Shown in pieces: positions 1-5,102 of a DNA stretch of 5,132 bases. Every line of letters starts with the position of its first letter. The first letter of the stretch is position 1. The position numbers and the translations under genes were made by a program. The DNA is from Chitinophagaceae bacterium (lineage in GTDB: Bacteria > Bacteroidota > Bacteroidia > Chitinophagales > Chitinophagaceae). The stretch lies in NCBI GenBank assembly GCA_020846105.1, contig JADLEN010000346.1, positions 1 to 5,132 on the forward strand, given 5' to 3'. The notes below the pieces were generated by a model. The model ran no database searches, was not told the DNA's origin, and saw only the letters and a list, made by a program, of their open reading frames with translations.

Positions 1-305
1 AATACCAAGCGCTTTTTAACGATGAGTTGTGGCGAAAGGTAGCATTGCACAGCAATATAATGGCTCAAAAATTAGGGGATGGTCTAGCAAAAATAAAGGG
101 CATTACCATCACAAGACCTATAGTGGCCAATGCAGTATTTGCGTGTATACCTACCAGCTGGAATGAGCCATTGATGCGCAACTCCCCATTTTATGTATGG
201 CGAGAGGACATCAACGAAGTACGCTTGATGTGTGCCTGGGATACTAATGAAAATGAAATACAAGATTTCTTAAAAGCTTGTGTACAAATAGTTGATAACA
301 ACTAA
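1..305 (+). CDS. Threonine aldolase family protein (PLP-dependent, beta-eliminating), C-terminal part only
   Basis: The 5' end lies outside the window; the reading frame enters at base 3 (YQALFNDELWRKVALHSN...) and about 100 residues remain. The fragment matches the small C-terminal domain of the low-specificity L-threonine aldolase/phenylserine aldolase group of fold-type I PLP enzymes, which cleave L-threonine to glycine and acetaldehyde. What shows this is the helix 'DELWRKVALHSNIMAQKL', the family signature ANAVFACIP about 45 residues in, and VRLMCAWDT near the end, which is nearly diagnostic for this group. The catalytic lysine and most of the PLP site lie upstream and cannot be checked. 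The stop TAA (303-305) overlaps the stop of the convergent peroxidase gene. Family assignment is fairly secure; exact substrate is not. Confidence 0.85.
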   Translation, partial: YQALFNDELWRKVALHSNIMAQKLGDGLAKIKGITITRPIVANAVFACIPTSWNEPLMRNSPFYVWREDINEVRLMCAWDTNENEIQDFLKACVQIVDNN

Positions 306-312
306 GGAGTTG
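289..312. other. Two alternative small hairpins over the convergent stop codons
   Basis: Three short arms alternate: AGTTG (290-294), CAACT (299-303), AGTTG (308-312). The middle arm can pair with the left arm (loop ATAA; 6 bp including T289-A304) or with the right arm (loop AAGG, 5 bp). They span the two overlapping stop codons. There is no T-tract on either strand, so this is not a classical intrinsic terminator; a role in ending or protecting the convergent transcripts is only a guess. Confidence 0.3.
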
Positions 313-1351
313 GCTCAAAAAACCTGCTGTCTTTTATAAAAGATTCATCGTCTAGTGTCTTCAAAAATGCTTTCATATCTATTCGCTCTTGCGCAGATAA
401 TTTTATACCATTTTTGAAAGCAGGATCTAGGGTTGGATAATCGTAAATTTGAGTTTCCATTTGGTCGAATACCTTGTCTAGTGTACTTGCCCTACCATCA
501 TGAAAATAGGGCGAGGTGTAGCTAAGATTGCGTAGCGATGGCACTTTAAATTTGTACATATCATCTGGGTTAAGCGTTATGTGCGCCCTACCACTGTCAT
601 TTGAGAGATTGGGCTTTAGTCCTACATTGCGAAAAGAAAAATCTGTAAATAATGGCGCTTTATGGCAGCTAGCACATTTGGCTTCGTATACAGCCATTCC
701 CGCAAGCTCACTCTGAGTCATCGTTACACCAGATTCTTTGCGCATGTATTTATCGTATTTGGCATTTGCCGACACCATTGCACCCATAAATTGTGCCATT
801 GCCTTGAAGGTTTTTTCAGAAGTAATTTCACTACTACCATATGCTGCCTGAAATAAACTTGCATATTTTGGCGCGGCTCTCAGCTTTGCTAATACATTAG
901 GTAAGGTTTCATCCATTTCTACAGGATTATCTATCGGCGCTAATGGCTGCACTTCAAGATGATTTACACCACCATCCCACATGAGGCTGGTGTGCCAATT
1001 GAGGTTGAAAAGTGGCGGGGAATTTCTATTACCCAACTTACCATCAATGCCGTGGCTAACATCGTGGCCAGAGTGCGTAAATGCTGCAAATGCTTGATGG
1101 CAAGAACCGCAAGAAATAGTATTGTCGCGAGAAAGACGTGTGTCGTAAAACAAGGTGCGCCCTAACTCAAAACCAGCATTGGTAAGTTGGTTGTTTACAA
1201 AACTATAATAAGGGCTAGGCCAATTTTCTGGCACTTTAAACTCAATATTAGTATTCGTAAGTTTGCTACTATCGGGTATAAGTACATCCTTTTTGCAGGC
1301 TGCTATTGCGATAAGCAGTGACAAAAAAGCGAGTATTGAAAAGCGTTTCAT
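302..1351 (-). CDS. Di-haem cytochrome c peroxidase / MauG family lipoprotein
   Basis: A 349-residue protein of normal family length. It probably reduces H2O2 with electrons from a c-type carrier, or acts as a MauG-like oxidase, outside the cytoplasmic membrane. An N-terminal signal (1-18) ends in a lipobox IAAC with Cys19, followed by KKD, so it is probably lipid-anchored. There are two haem c sites: CGSCH (81-85; ligand His85) and CASCH (226-230; ligand His230). Family landmarks follow in order: SPPLFNLNW (111-119), W-DGG (125-128), PIDNPVEM (139-146), FKVPSLRN (268-275), and SPYFHDGR (280-287). Met298, in the segment LDKVFDQMET, is placed where bacterial CCPs carry the axial Met of the high-potential haem, which favours peroxidase over MauG (Tyr there); this is inferred by eye. 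The gene is transcribed alone from a putative promoter at 1384-1391. The partner electron donor is not in the window. Confidence 0.93.
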   Translation of the reverse strand: MKRFSILAFLSLLIAIAACKKDVLIPDSSKLTNTNIEFKVPENWPSPYYSFVNNQLTNAGFELGRTLFYDTRLSRDNTISCGSCHQAFAAFTHSGHDVSHGIDGKLGNRNSPPLFNLNWHTSLMWDGGVNHLEVQPLAPIDNPVEMDETLPNVLAKLRAAPKYASLFQAAYGSSEITSEKTFKAMAQFMGAMVSANAKYDKYMRKESGVTMTQSELAGMAVYEAKCASCHKAPLFTDFSFRNVGLKPNLSNDSGRAHITLNPDDMYKFKVPSLRNLSYTSPYFHDGRASTLDKVFDQMETQIYDYPTLDPAFKNGIKLSAQERIDMKAFLKTLDDESFIKDSRFFEPTP

Positions 1352-1383
1352 AAAGCGAAAAGTGTTTTATTAAAAACAATATC

Positions 1384-1391
1384 CAAAATTA
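1384..1391 (-). promoter_or_regulatory. Putative Bacteroidota -7 element for the peroxidase gene
   Basis: The minus strand reads TAATTTTG, a full match to TAnnTTTG. It would start transcription near 1380, giving a leader of about 29 nt before the ATG at 1351. No TTTG-like -33 box is seen at the usual spacing, so the promoter may be weak or activator-dependent. Confidence 0.45.
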
Positions 1392-1436
1392 AGCAAAAGC
1401 TTTGTAGTTTGCTACTGATTCTAATGATACCAGAAT

Positions 1437-2339
1437 ATGAAGATTATCATACTTGGCAACAACTCCGCCCTACCTGCACATAATAGATACCCCACTTGCC
1501 AGGTAGTAAATATTGATGAGACCTACATTTTAGTAGATTGTGGCGAAGCGGCACAAATATTGCTCAAAAAGCATGGTATTAGTTGGAGCAAAATTCGCCA
1601 CATATTTATCAGTCATTTACATGGCGACCATTATTTTGGTTTAGTAGGGCTTATCAATTCTATGAGCCTCTTAGGACGTACCGAACCCTTAAATCTTTAT
1701 GCCCCAGCAGCATTATCGTCAATGATAGCGCAGGTTTTGGCAGTAGCCGACACCGTACTCAGCTATCCCTTACATTTTATTGCTACGCAAGACACTGCAT
1801 CTATTTTATTTGAAAATGATATTTTTTCGCTTAAGACATTCCCCGTAGAGCATCGGATATTTTGCCAAGGATTATTAGTGACTCAAAAAGCAAAAGGAAG
1901 AAAACTATTGCCCGAGCGATGTAGTTATTACGAGATACCAACAGCATATTTCAGACAATTAAAAGCTGGTGCCAACTATGAATGTAAAGATGGTTTTGTA
2001 GTAAAAAACGAATGGGTAACAGAAGATGGTAAACCTGAAAAAAGATATGCCTTTTGTGCAGATACTAAATATACTAACTCCTTTTTGCCACATATCATTG
2101 GTGCAGATATTATTTACCATGAAAGCACCTACCTCTCTGCCGAGCATGAGCGTGCAGCAAGCCGATTCCACAGCACTGCTCAGCAAGCAGCTACCATAGC
2201 GCGTGCAGCTAACGCAGGGCAATTGATATTGGGACATTACTCGTCTAAATACAAAACAGTATATGCATTTGAAGAAGAAGCCAAAATGATATTCCCCAAT
2301 TCGGTGGCTAGCAAAGAAGGCGATATTTTTGAAATTTAA
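1437..2339 (+). CDS. rnz: Ribonuclease Z (tRNase Z, short form)
   Basis: A 300-residue cytoplasmic metallo-beta-lactamase-fold endonuclease that trims the 3' trailer from tRNA precursors, usually as a homodimer. It starts in the family manner with a beta strand and LGNNSALP (6-13). All expected zinc ligands are visible: HLHGDH (His60, His62, Asp64, His65), His139 in FPVEHR, Asp209 in FCADT, and His267 in LGHYSS. HEST (228-231) and HSTA (245-248) are the other conserved tRNase Z motifs. The insert at about 153-187 (GRKLLPE ... KAGANYECKDG) corresponds to the flexible arm that grips the tRNA elbow. The length is that of the short bacterial form. No Shine-Dalgarno site precedes the ATG, and the promoter is uncertain. 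The gene is divergent from the peroxidase gene, with 85 bp between them. Confidence 0.96.
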   Translation: MKIIILGNNSALPAHNRYPTCQVVNIDETYILVDCGEAAQILLKKHGISWSKIRHIFISHLHGDHYFGLVGLINSMSLLGRTEPLNLYAPAALSSMIAQVLAVADTVLSYPLHFIATQDTASILFENDIFSLKTFPVEHRIFCQGLLVTQKAKGRKLLPERCSYYEIPTAYFRQLKAGANYECKDGFVVKNEWVTEDGKPEKRYAFCADTKYTNSFLPHIIGADIIYHESTYLSAEHERAASRFHSTAQQAATIARAANAGQLILGHYSSKYKTVYAFEEEAKMIFPNSVASKEGDIFEI

Positions 2340-2353
2340 CGGATAGCCGTTTT
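2338..2353 (+). terminator. Weak intrinsic terminator candidate after rnz
   Basis: The arms AACGG (2338-2342) and CCGTT (2347-2351) enclose a 4-nt loop and lead into a short T-run; the left arm begins within the rnz stop codon. A 5-bp stem with about four T's is minimal, so some read-through into panD is possible. Confidence 0.35.
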
Positions 2354-2399
2354 AACCAATCTATTAGAATAGAACTGCCCATTTTACAAATAGTCTATT

Positions 2400-2407
2400 T
2401 ACCTTTG
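2400..2407 (+). promoter_or_regulatory. Bacteroidota -7 promoter element of the panD operon
   Basis: TACCTTTG matches TAnnTTTG perfectly and continues as GCGCC, a common extension of these promoters. It ends only 7 nt before the panD ATG (2415), so transcription should begin about 2-5 nt upstream of the start codon. No convincing -33 TTTG is present; the TTTTA at 2382-2386 is a poor substitute. Confidence 0.6.
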
Positions 2408-2414
2408 CGCCGCT

Positions 2415-2759
2415 ATGCATATAGAAATACTCAAATCAAAGATTCACCACGCAAAAGTAACCGAAGCCAACCTCCACTATGTAGGCAGTGTCACCATTGA
2501 CGAAAACCTTATGGATGCTGCCAACTTAATTGAACACGAAAAAGTACAAATTGTAGTGCTTGAAAACGGTGAGCGCATAGAAACCTATGTAATTACAGGT
2601 ACAAGAGGCAGCGGCATGATATGCCTTAATGGCCCTGCTGCACGCCGCGTATCCGTTGGCGATACGCTAATAATTATGTCTTATGCGTCAATGGATTTTG
2701 AGCTTGCCAAAAGCCACAAACCATCCGTCATTTTCCCAAAGGCAGACAACTTACTATAA
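2415..2759 (+). CDS. panD: Aspartate 1-decarboxylase proenzyme
   Basis: A 114-residue proenzyme that cleaves itself between Gly24 and Ser25 to create an N-terminal pyruvoyl group, then decarboxylates L-aspartate to beta-alanine for pantothenate and CoA synthesis in the cytoplasm. It lines up without gaps with E. coli PanD over the first 72 residues as recalled. Matching active-site residues are Lys9, His11, Tyr22, Ser25 (in HYVGSVTID), Arg54, Thr57, Tyr58 and Asn72 (in LNGPAA). This gapless match fixes the ATG at 2415 as the true start, although a promoter element lies 8 bp before it and there is no room for a ribosome binding site. It is the first gene of an apparent operon, 20 bp before the UPF0104 gene. 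No PanM/PanZ-type maturation factor is visible in the window. Confidence 0.97.
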   Translation: MHIEILKSKIHHAKVTEANLHYVGSVTIDENLMDAANLIEHEKVQIVVLENGERIETYVITGTRGSGMICLNGPAARRVSVGDTLIIMSYASMDFELAKSHKPSVIFPKADNLL

Positions 2760-2779
2760 CCCTTATTTGGTAAAATAAT

Positions 2780-3772
2780 ATGAAAAAGAAAGCGTTAACG
2801 TTATTGCAGTATGCCATCTTTTTCGGGTTGGGTTTTGCACTTATTTATTGGCAATATACACATCTGAGCGAGCAAGATATTGCCGAGCTCAAAGTGGCTA
2901 TTGGACAAGTTTCCGACCGCAGTTGGCTATTTATACCCATACTTATTATCGGATTTTTCTCTCATTTTTTCAGAGCCTTACGGTGGCGATTGATGTTGGA
3001 GCCGCTGAATCTGCGTCCAGCATTATTCAACATCACAGCCGCTGTATTTATTGGCTACCTTACTAATCTACTATTGCCGCGTATGGGCGAGGTGGCAAAG
3101 TGCACGGTGCTAGCCAAATACGAAAACGAACCTGCAGATAAAATTATTGGCACTATTGTAGCAGAGCGAGCCTTTGACCTTATTTGTTTGATGCTGATTG
3201 CAGCGCTCACCTTTGCGGTGCAAGCAGATATTATGACAGAGTATTTACAAACACTAATTGGTGGTATGGAAGGCAAAAACCTACCCCTAAAAATAGGAGT
3301 TGCTTTTATAGCACTTGCTGCATTTATTGGCTTGTTAGTAATTGTATATAAGAAAAATAAAGACGGTAAAGTTGGGCATTTCATCAAAGGCCTTGCCGAA
3401 GGTGTAGGCTCCATAATGGCCATGAAAAAACGCGTACAATTTATAGTATACACTATACTTGTTTGGGGCTGCTATTTATCGCTTATATATATCGGCTTTT
3501 TGGCCTTGCCTGCTACCGAGCATTTAGGTATTGGTGCGGCACTGTCTATTTTAGTTTTTGGTAGCTTGGGTATGATTGTTACACCCGGTGGCTTAGGTGC
3601 TTACCCTCAAGCTATTCAGCTAGTGCTTAATATGCTATATGGTGTCAAGAGTGCATTTGGCTTGGCTTTCGGATGGATATCTTGGCTAGCACAAACCTTA
3701 ATCATGGTTATTTTTGGGGTTATTGCTTTTATCTTTTTACCTATTTACAACCGACCCAAAAATGAGCAATAA
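2780..3772 (+). CDS. UPF0104 / lysylphosphatidylglycerol synthase TM-region family membrane protein (flippase-like)
   Basis: A 330-residue integral inner-membrane protein with about eight hydrophobic segments (approximately 8-25, 48-64, 82-99, 129-147, 171-190, 219-241, 251-268, 296-320). It carries the family signatures: RALRWRLML (65-73), N-LLPRMGE (96-104), AERAFD (128-133), and TPGGLGAYP (268-276) between the last helices. The family includes YbhN, AglD and the membrane half of MprF; members are linked to moving or modifying lipids. This protein has no aminoacyl-transferase domain, so it cannot be a full MprF. The substrate cannot be read from the sequence. It sits 20 bp after panD, and its last 11 bases overlap the rfaE2 start, which suggests co-transcription and translational coupling. 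Pairing with an ADP-heptose synthesis gene suggests, but does not prove, a role in envelope glycolipid handling. Confidence 0.9.
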   Translation: MKKKALTLLQYAIFFGLGFALIYWQYTHLSEQDIAELKVAIGQVSDRSWLFIPILIIGFFSHFFRALRWRLMLEPLNLRPALFNITAAVFIGYLTNLLLPRMGEVAKCTVLAKYENEPADKIIGTIVAERAFDLICLMLIAALTFAVQADIMTEYLQTLIGGMEGKNLPLKIGVAFIALAAFIGLLVIVYKKNKDGKVGHFIKGLAEGVGSIMAMKKRVQFIVYTILVWGCYLSLIYIGFLALPATEHLGIGAALSILVFGSLGMIVTPGGLGAYPQAIQLVLNMLYGVKSAFGLAFGWISWLAQTLIMVIFGVIAFIFLPIYNRPKNEQ

Positions 3773-4256
3773 GCAACAATGGATAGCCAACAAAATAATG
3801 AACCTCGATGCATTGCTGCGCTATGTGCATAGCAAACGTGTGCGTGGCAGCCGCATTGTTTTCACCAATGGTTGTTTTGACATCCTACACCATGGCCATT
3901 TCGATTTATTGGCAAAAGCTGCTAACGAAGGTGATATTTTGATTGTAGGGCTCAATGCTGATGCATCGGTAAAACGGCTGAAGGGCAACGATAGACCGAT
4001 AAATCAGGAAGCAGATAGAGCTTTGCAAATTGCCTCATTGCTTGTAGTGGATGCGGTTTGTTTTTTTGAAGAAGACACACCTTTGAAATTGATAAAAAGT
4101 ATTGAACCCGATGTGCTGATAAAGGGAGGCGACTACACCAAAGCGAGTGTAGTAGGGGCTACCGAAGTAGAATCACTTGGAGGAAGTGTTGTTATTATCC
4201 CATTTGTAGATGGATATTCTACAAGCTCATTAATAACTGAAATAAAAAAACTATAA
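3762..4256 (+). CDS. rfaE2: D-glycero-beta-D-manno-heptose 1-phosphate adenylyltransferase
   Basis: A 164-residue cytoplasmic nucleotidyltransferase that joins heptose 1-phosphate and ATP to give ADP-heptose, the LPS inner-core precursor. It corresponds to the C-terminal half of the fused HldE of enterobacteria; the kinase half must be encoded elsewhere. Motifs in order: TNGCFDILHHGH (35-46, with the HxGH nucleotide-binding motif), GLNADASVKRLKG (63-75), RPIN (78-81), VLIKGGDY (118-125) and the C-terminal GYSTSSLI (151-158), which fits RfaE2 better than glycerol-3-phosphate or FAD-type cytidylyl/adenylyltransferases. The start chosen is the ATG at 3762, which gives the usual 30-35 residues before TNGCFD; an upstream TTG (3714) would add a stretch that is really the neighbour's last helix in another frame. 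The start overlaps the UPF0104 stop by 11 bp. A decayed relative of this gene lies at 4912-5070. Confidence 0.92.
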   Translation: MSNKQQWIANKIMNLDALLRYVHSKRVRGSRIVFTNGCFDILHHGHFDLLAKAANEGDILIVGLNADASVKRLKGNDRPINQEADRALQIASLLVVDAVCFFEEDTPLKLIKSIEPDVLIKGGDYTKASVVGATEVESLGGSVVIIPFVDGYSTSSLITEIKKL

Positions 4257-4302
4257 AAAAATAGGCTAGTCAAGTTTTAAAACTCCACTAGCCTATTTTT
4301 TT
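4255..4302. terminator. Strong bidirectional terminator shared by rfaE2 and the convergent gene
   Basis: A perfect 16-bp inverted repeat: A6 plus ATAGGCTAGT (4255-4270) against ACTAGCCTAT plus T6 (4287-4302), with a 16-nt loop. The loop contains its own palindrome GTTTTAAAAC (4274-4283). T-tracts follow the stem on both strands, so it can end transcription from either side. It overlaps the rfaE2 stop (4254-4256) at one end and the stop of the minus-strand gene (4301-4303) at the other. Confidence 0.92.
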
Positions 4303-4756
4303 ATGCTAATGCCGCAATAATTGCGATAGCCAATATTAGTAGAACAATAGCTACACTACCAACCACTAAACCTGCAATTGCAAGTCCTTTTAACTTTCTT
4401 CTTCTTTGCACACCTATTATACCAGTAACAAAAGCGCCAAGCAACATCAAAAATGGCAAGAAGCCTGCTGTTACTACAGAAAGACCTAAAATCAAACAGA
4501 CTGTAGCCAAGCTAAAAGAAACGATTCCGAAAACACCTTTGTCTTCACCTTGTGCAACTGCTGGCTTTTGCTTAAGATTGAAAATCTGTTTCTTTTCTTT
4601 TTGTTGGACAATCTTTTCTGAGGAATTATGTTCATTTATCGTGATTTGTTCGGCAGCAATGGGAAATGCAGCAAATGCCTTAATTGGTGCTGAAATTGTG
4701 GCCGAAAGCACCAACATGAGCAATAAGAATTGCAGTGATAATAGATTTTTTTTCAT
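4301..4756 (-). CDS. Small secreted/membrane protein with signal peptide and hydrophobic C-terminal half (DUF4190-like)
   Basis: A 151-residue protein of unknown function. A signal peptide (MKKN..., about 1-30, ending near AFA/A) is followed by a polar, lysine- and glutamine-rich linker (about 35-73) and a hydrophobic half: one or two helices at about 74-116, the basic loop RRRKLKG (118-124), and a last helix at about 125-151. The spacing of G-x-x-G helices around a short basic loop with KLKGLAIAGLVVG resembles DUF4190-type proteins, recalled by eye only. The open frame extends upstream to an ATG at 4792, but that ATG lies inside the putative promoter; the ATG at 4756 begins a standard signal peptide and is preferred. 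It is monocistronic and convergent to rfaE2, sharing its terminator. A related C-terminus appears at 5103-5132. Confidence 0.75.
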   Translation of the reverse strand: MKKNLLSLQFLLLMLVLSATISAPIKAFAAFPIAAEQITINEHNSSEKIVQQKEKKQIFNLKQKPAVAQGEDKGVFGIVSFSLATVCLILGLSVVTAGFLPFLMLLGAFVTGIIGVQRRRKLKGLAIAGLVVGSVAIVLLILAIAIIAALA

Positions 4757-4779
4757 TAGCGAATAATTTTTATTTTTCT

Positions 4780-4809
4780 CAAAAATAGACATTGTTTGCT
4801 CAAATCAAA
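4780..4809 (-). promoter_or_regulatory. Consensus Bacteroidota promoter of the small membrane-protein gene
   Basis: The minus strand has TTTG (4809-4806), an 18-nt spacer, then TATTTTTG (4787-4780), matching the -33 TTTG / -7 TAnnTTTG pattern. Initiation is expected near 4776, giving a leader of about 20 nt before the ATG at 4756. This placement rules against the upstream ATG at 4792. Of the promoters in the window, it is the only one with both boxes at a plausible spacing. Confidence 0.6.
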
Positions 4810-4880
4810 ATCATTTTCAGAATTTTAATTTTACAAGTAGCACCATTATTTATCAATAAGAAGGCAAGGGCGCAAAAATG
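4801..4880 (+). other. Possible relic of the UPF0104 gene end and the rfaE2 start (weak)
   Basis: In the frame beginning at 4792 the conceptual peptide IIFRILILQVAPLFINKK resembles the end of the intact UPF0104 protein (VIFGVIAFIFLPIYNRPK). Just after it, CGCAAAAATGCAGC (4871-4884) resembles CCCAAAAATGAGC at the UPF0104/rfaE2 overlap. The order is the same as in the intact locus, immediately upstream of the recognisable rfaE2 remnant. AT-rich, hydrophobic-coding sequence matches by chance easily, so this is tentative. Confidence 0.3.
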
Positions 4881-4911
4881 CAGCCTAGCTATTGATGGTA
4901 AAGCATGCTGC

Positions 4912-5070
4912 TACTTACAAAGTAAGCAAATAAGCGAATGTCTTATTATTTTCCCAAATAGTTGTTTGATATGCCACACCATGGGCATCTCGGCTTACGT
5001 ACAAAAGCCGCCCACGAAGGTGATATTTTGATAGTAGGGTTCAATAATTGCAAAATTTAAGAAACTATAA
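4912..5070 (+). pseudogene. Decayed second copy of rfaE2 (frameshift plus internal deletion)
   Basis: Bases 4912-4967 align without gaps to rfaE2 3822-3877 (34 of 56 identical; peptide YLQSKQISECLIIFPNSC against YVHSKRVRGSRIVFTNGC). A 1-nt deletion then shifts the frame, and 4977-5045 aligns to 3888-3956 with 56 of 69 identical, including 25 of 26 bases at 5014-5039. In that frame it reads HHGHLGLRTKAAHEGDILIV, against HHGHFDLLAKAANEGDILIV in the intact enzyme. Homology then jumps to the gene end: AAGAAACTATAA (5059-5070) matches the KKL-stop of rfaE2. Residues of about 66-159 of the enzyme, including RPIN, KGGDY and GYSTSS, are missing. No frame spans the remnant: the HHGH frame stops at 5058-5060, and the frame upstream of the shift stops at 5029-5031. 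It cannot encode a working adenylyltransferase. A 79-codon open frame (4792-5031) crosses it but is explained as relic sequence. Confidence 0.85.
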
Positions 5071-5100
5071 ATTGGACTAGCATTTTCGCTAGCCCAATTT
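5069..5100. terminator. Second stem-loop terminator, related to the rfaE2 terminator
   Basis: The arms AAATTGGACTAGC (5069-5081) and GCTAGCCCAATTT (5088-5100) pair at 12 of 13 positions (one A-C mismatch) around a 6-nt loop. As in the first copy, the stem starts inside the CTATAA stop and contains a GGnCTAG/CTAGCC core. The flanking T-tract is short and broken by an A, so it is weaker than the one at 4255-4302. Confidence 0.65.
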
Positions 5101-5102
5101 TA

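Noticed and set aside
528..1165. Three plus-strand open frames of 62-68 codons opposite the peroxidase gene
   Set aside because: They are antisense to both haem-binding regions and the family motifs of the peroxidase; they show no recognisable domain and no promoter.
1397..1412. A possible rnz promoter (AAGCTTTG) and a GCAAA/TTTGC inverted repeat as an operator
   Set aside because: The element misses the first T of TAnnTTTG and has no -33 box. The inverted repeat is short, and such AT-rich arms are expected by chance.
1959..2237. A 92-codon minus-strand open frame in rnz
   Set aside because: It lies opposite the conserved Asp209, HEST and HSTA motifs of tRNase Z; its Cys- and Ser-rich translation has no family features.
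3055..3453. A 132-codon minus-strand open frame inside the UPF0104 gene
   Set aside because: It is fully antisense to a well-supported membrane protein with conserved motifs in the other frame; its composition (many Ser, Ile, Ala, Pro) is that of a shadow frame.
3714..3761. An upstream TTG start for rfaE2
   Set aside because: The added residues are just the out-of-frame reading of the UPF0104 last helix; the ATG at 3762 gives the family's usual N-terminal length.
4539..4766. A 75-codon plus-strand open frame opposite the small membrane-protein gene
   Set aside because: The minus strand has a signal peptide, a polar linker and a promoter; the plus-strand frame has none of these.
4792..5031. 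A 79-codon plus-strand open frame as a new small gene
   Set aside because: Its second half is colinear with rfaE2 up to a 1-nt deletion, after which it reads the homologous DNA in the wrong frame. It has no promoter or family-like start, and its first bases overlap the opposing gene's promoter. A decayed gene explains it better.
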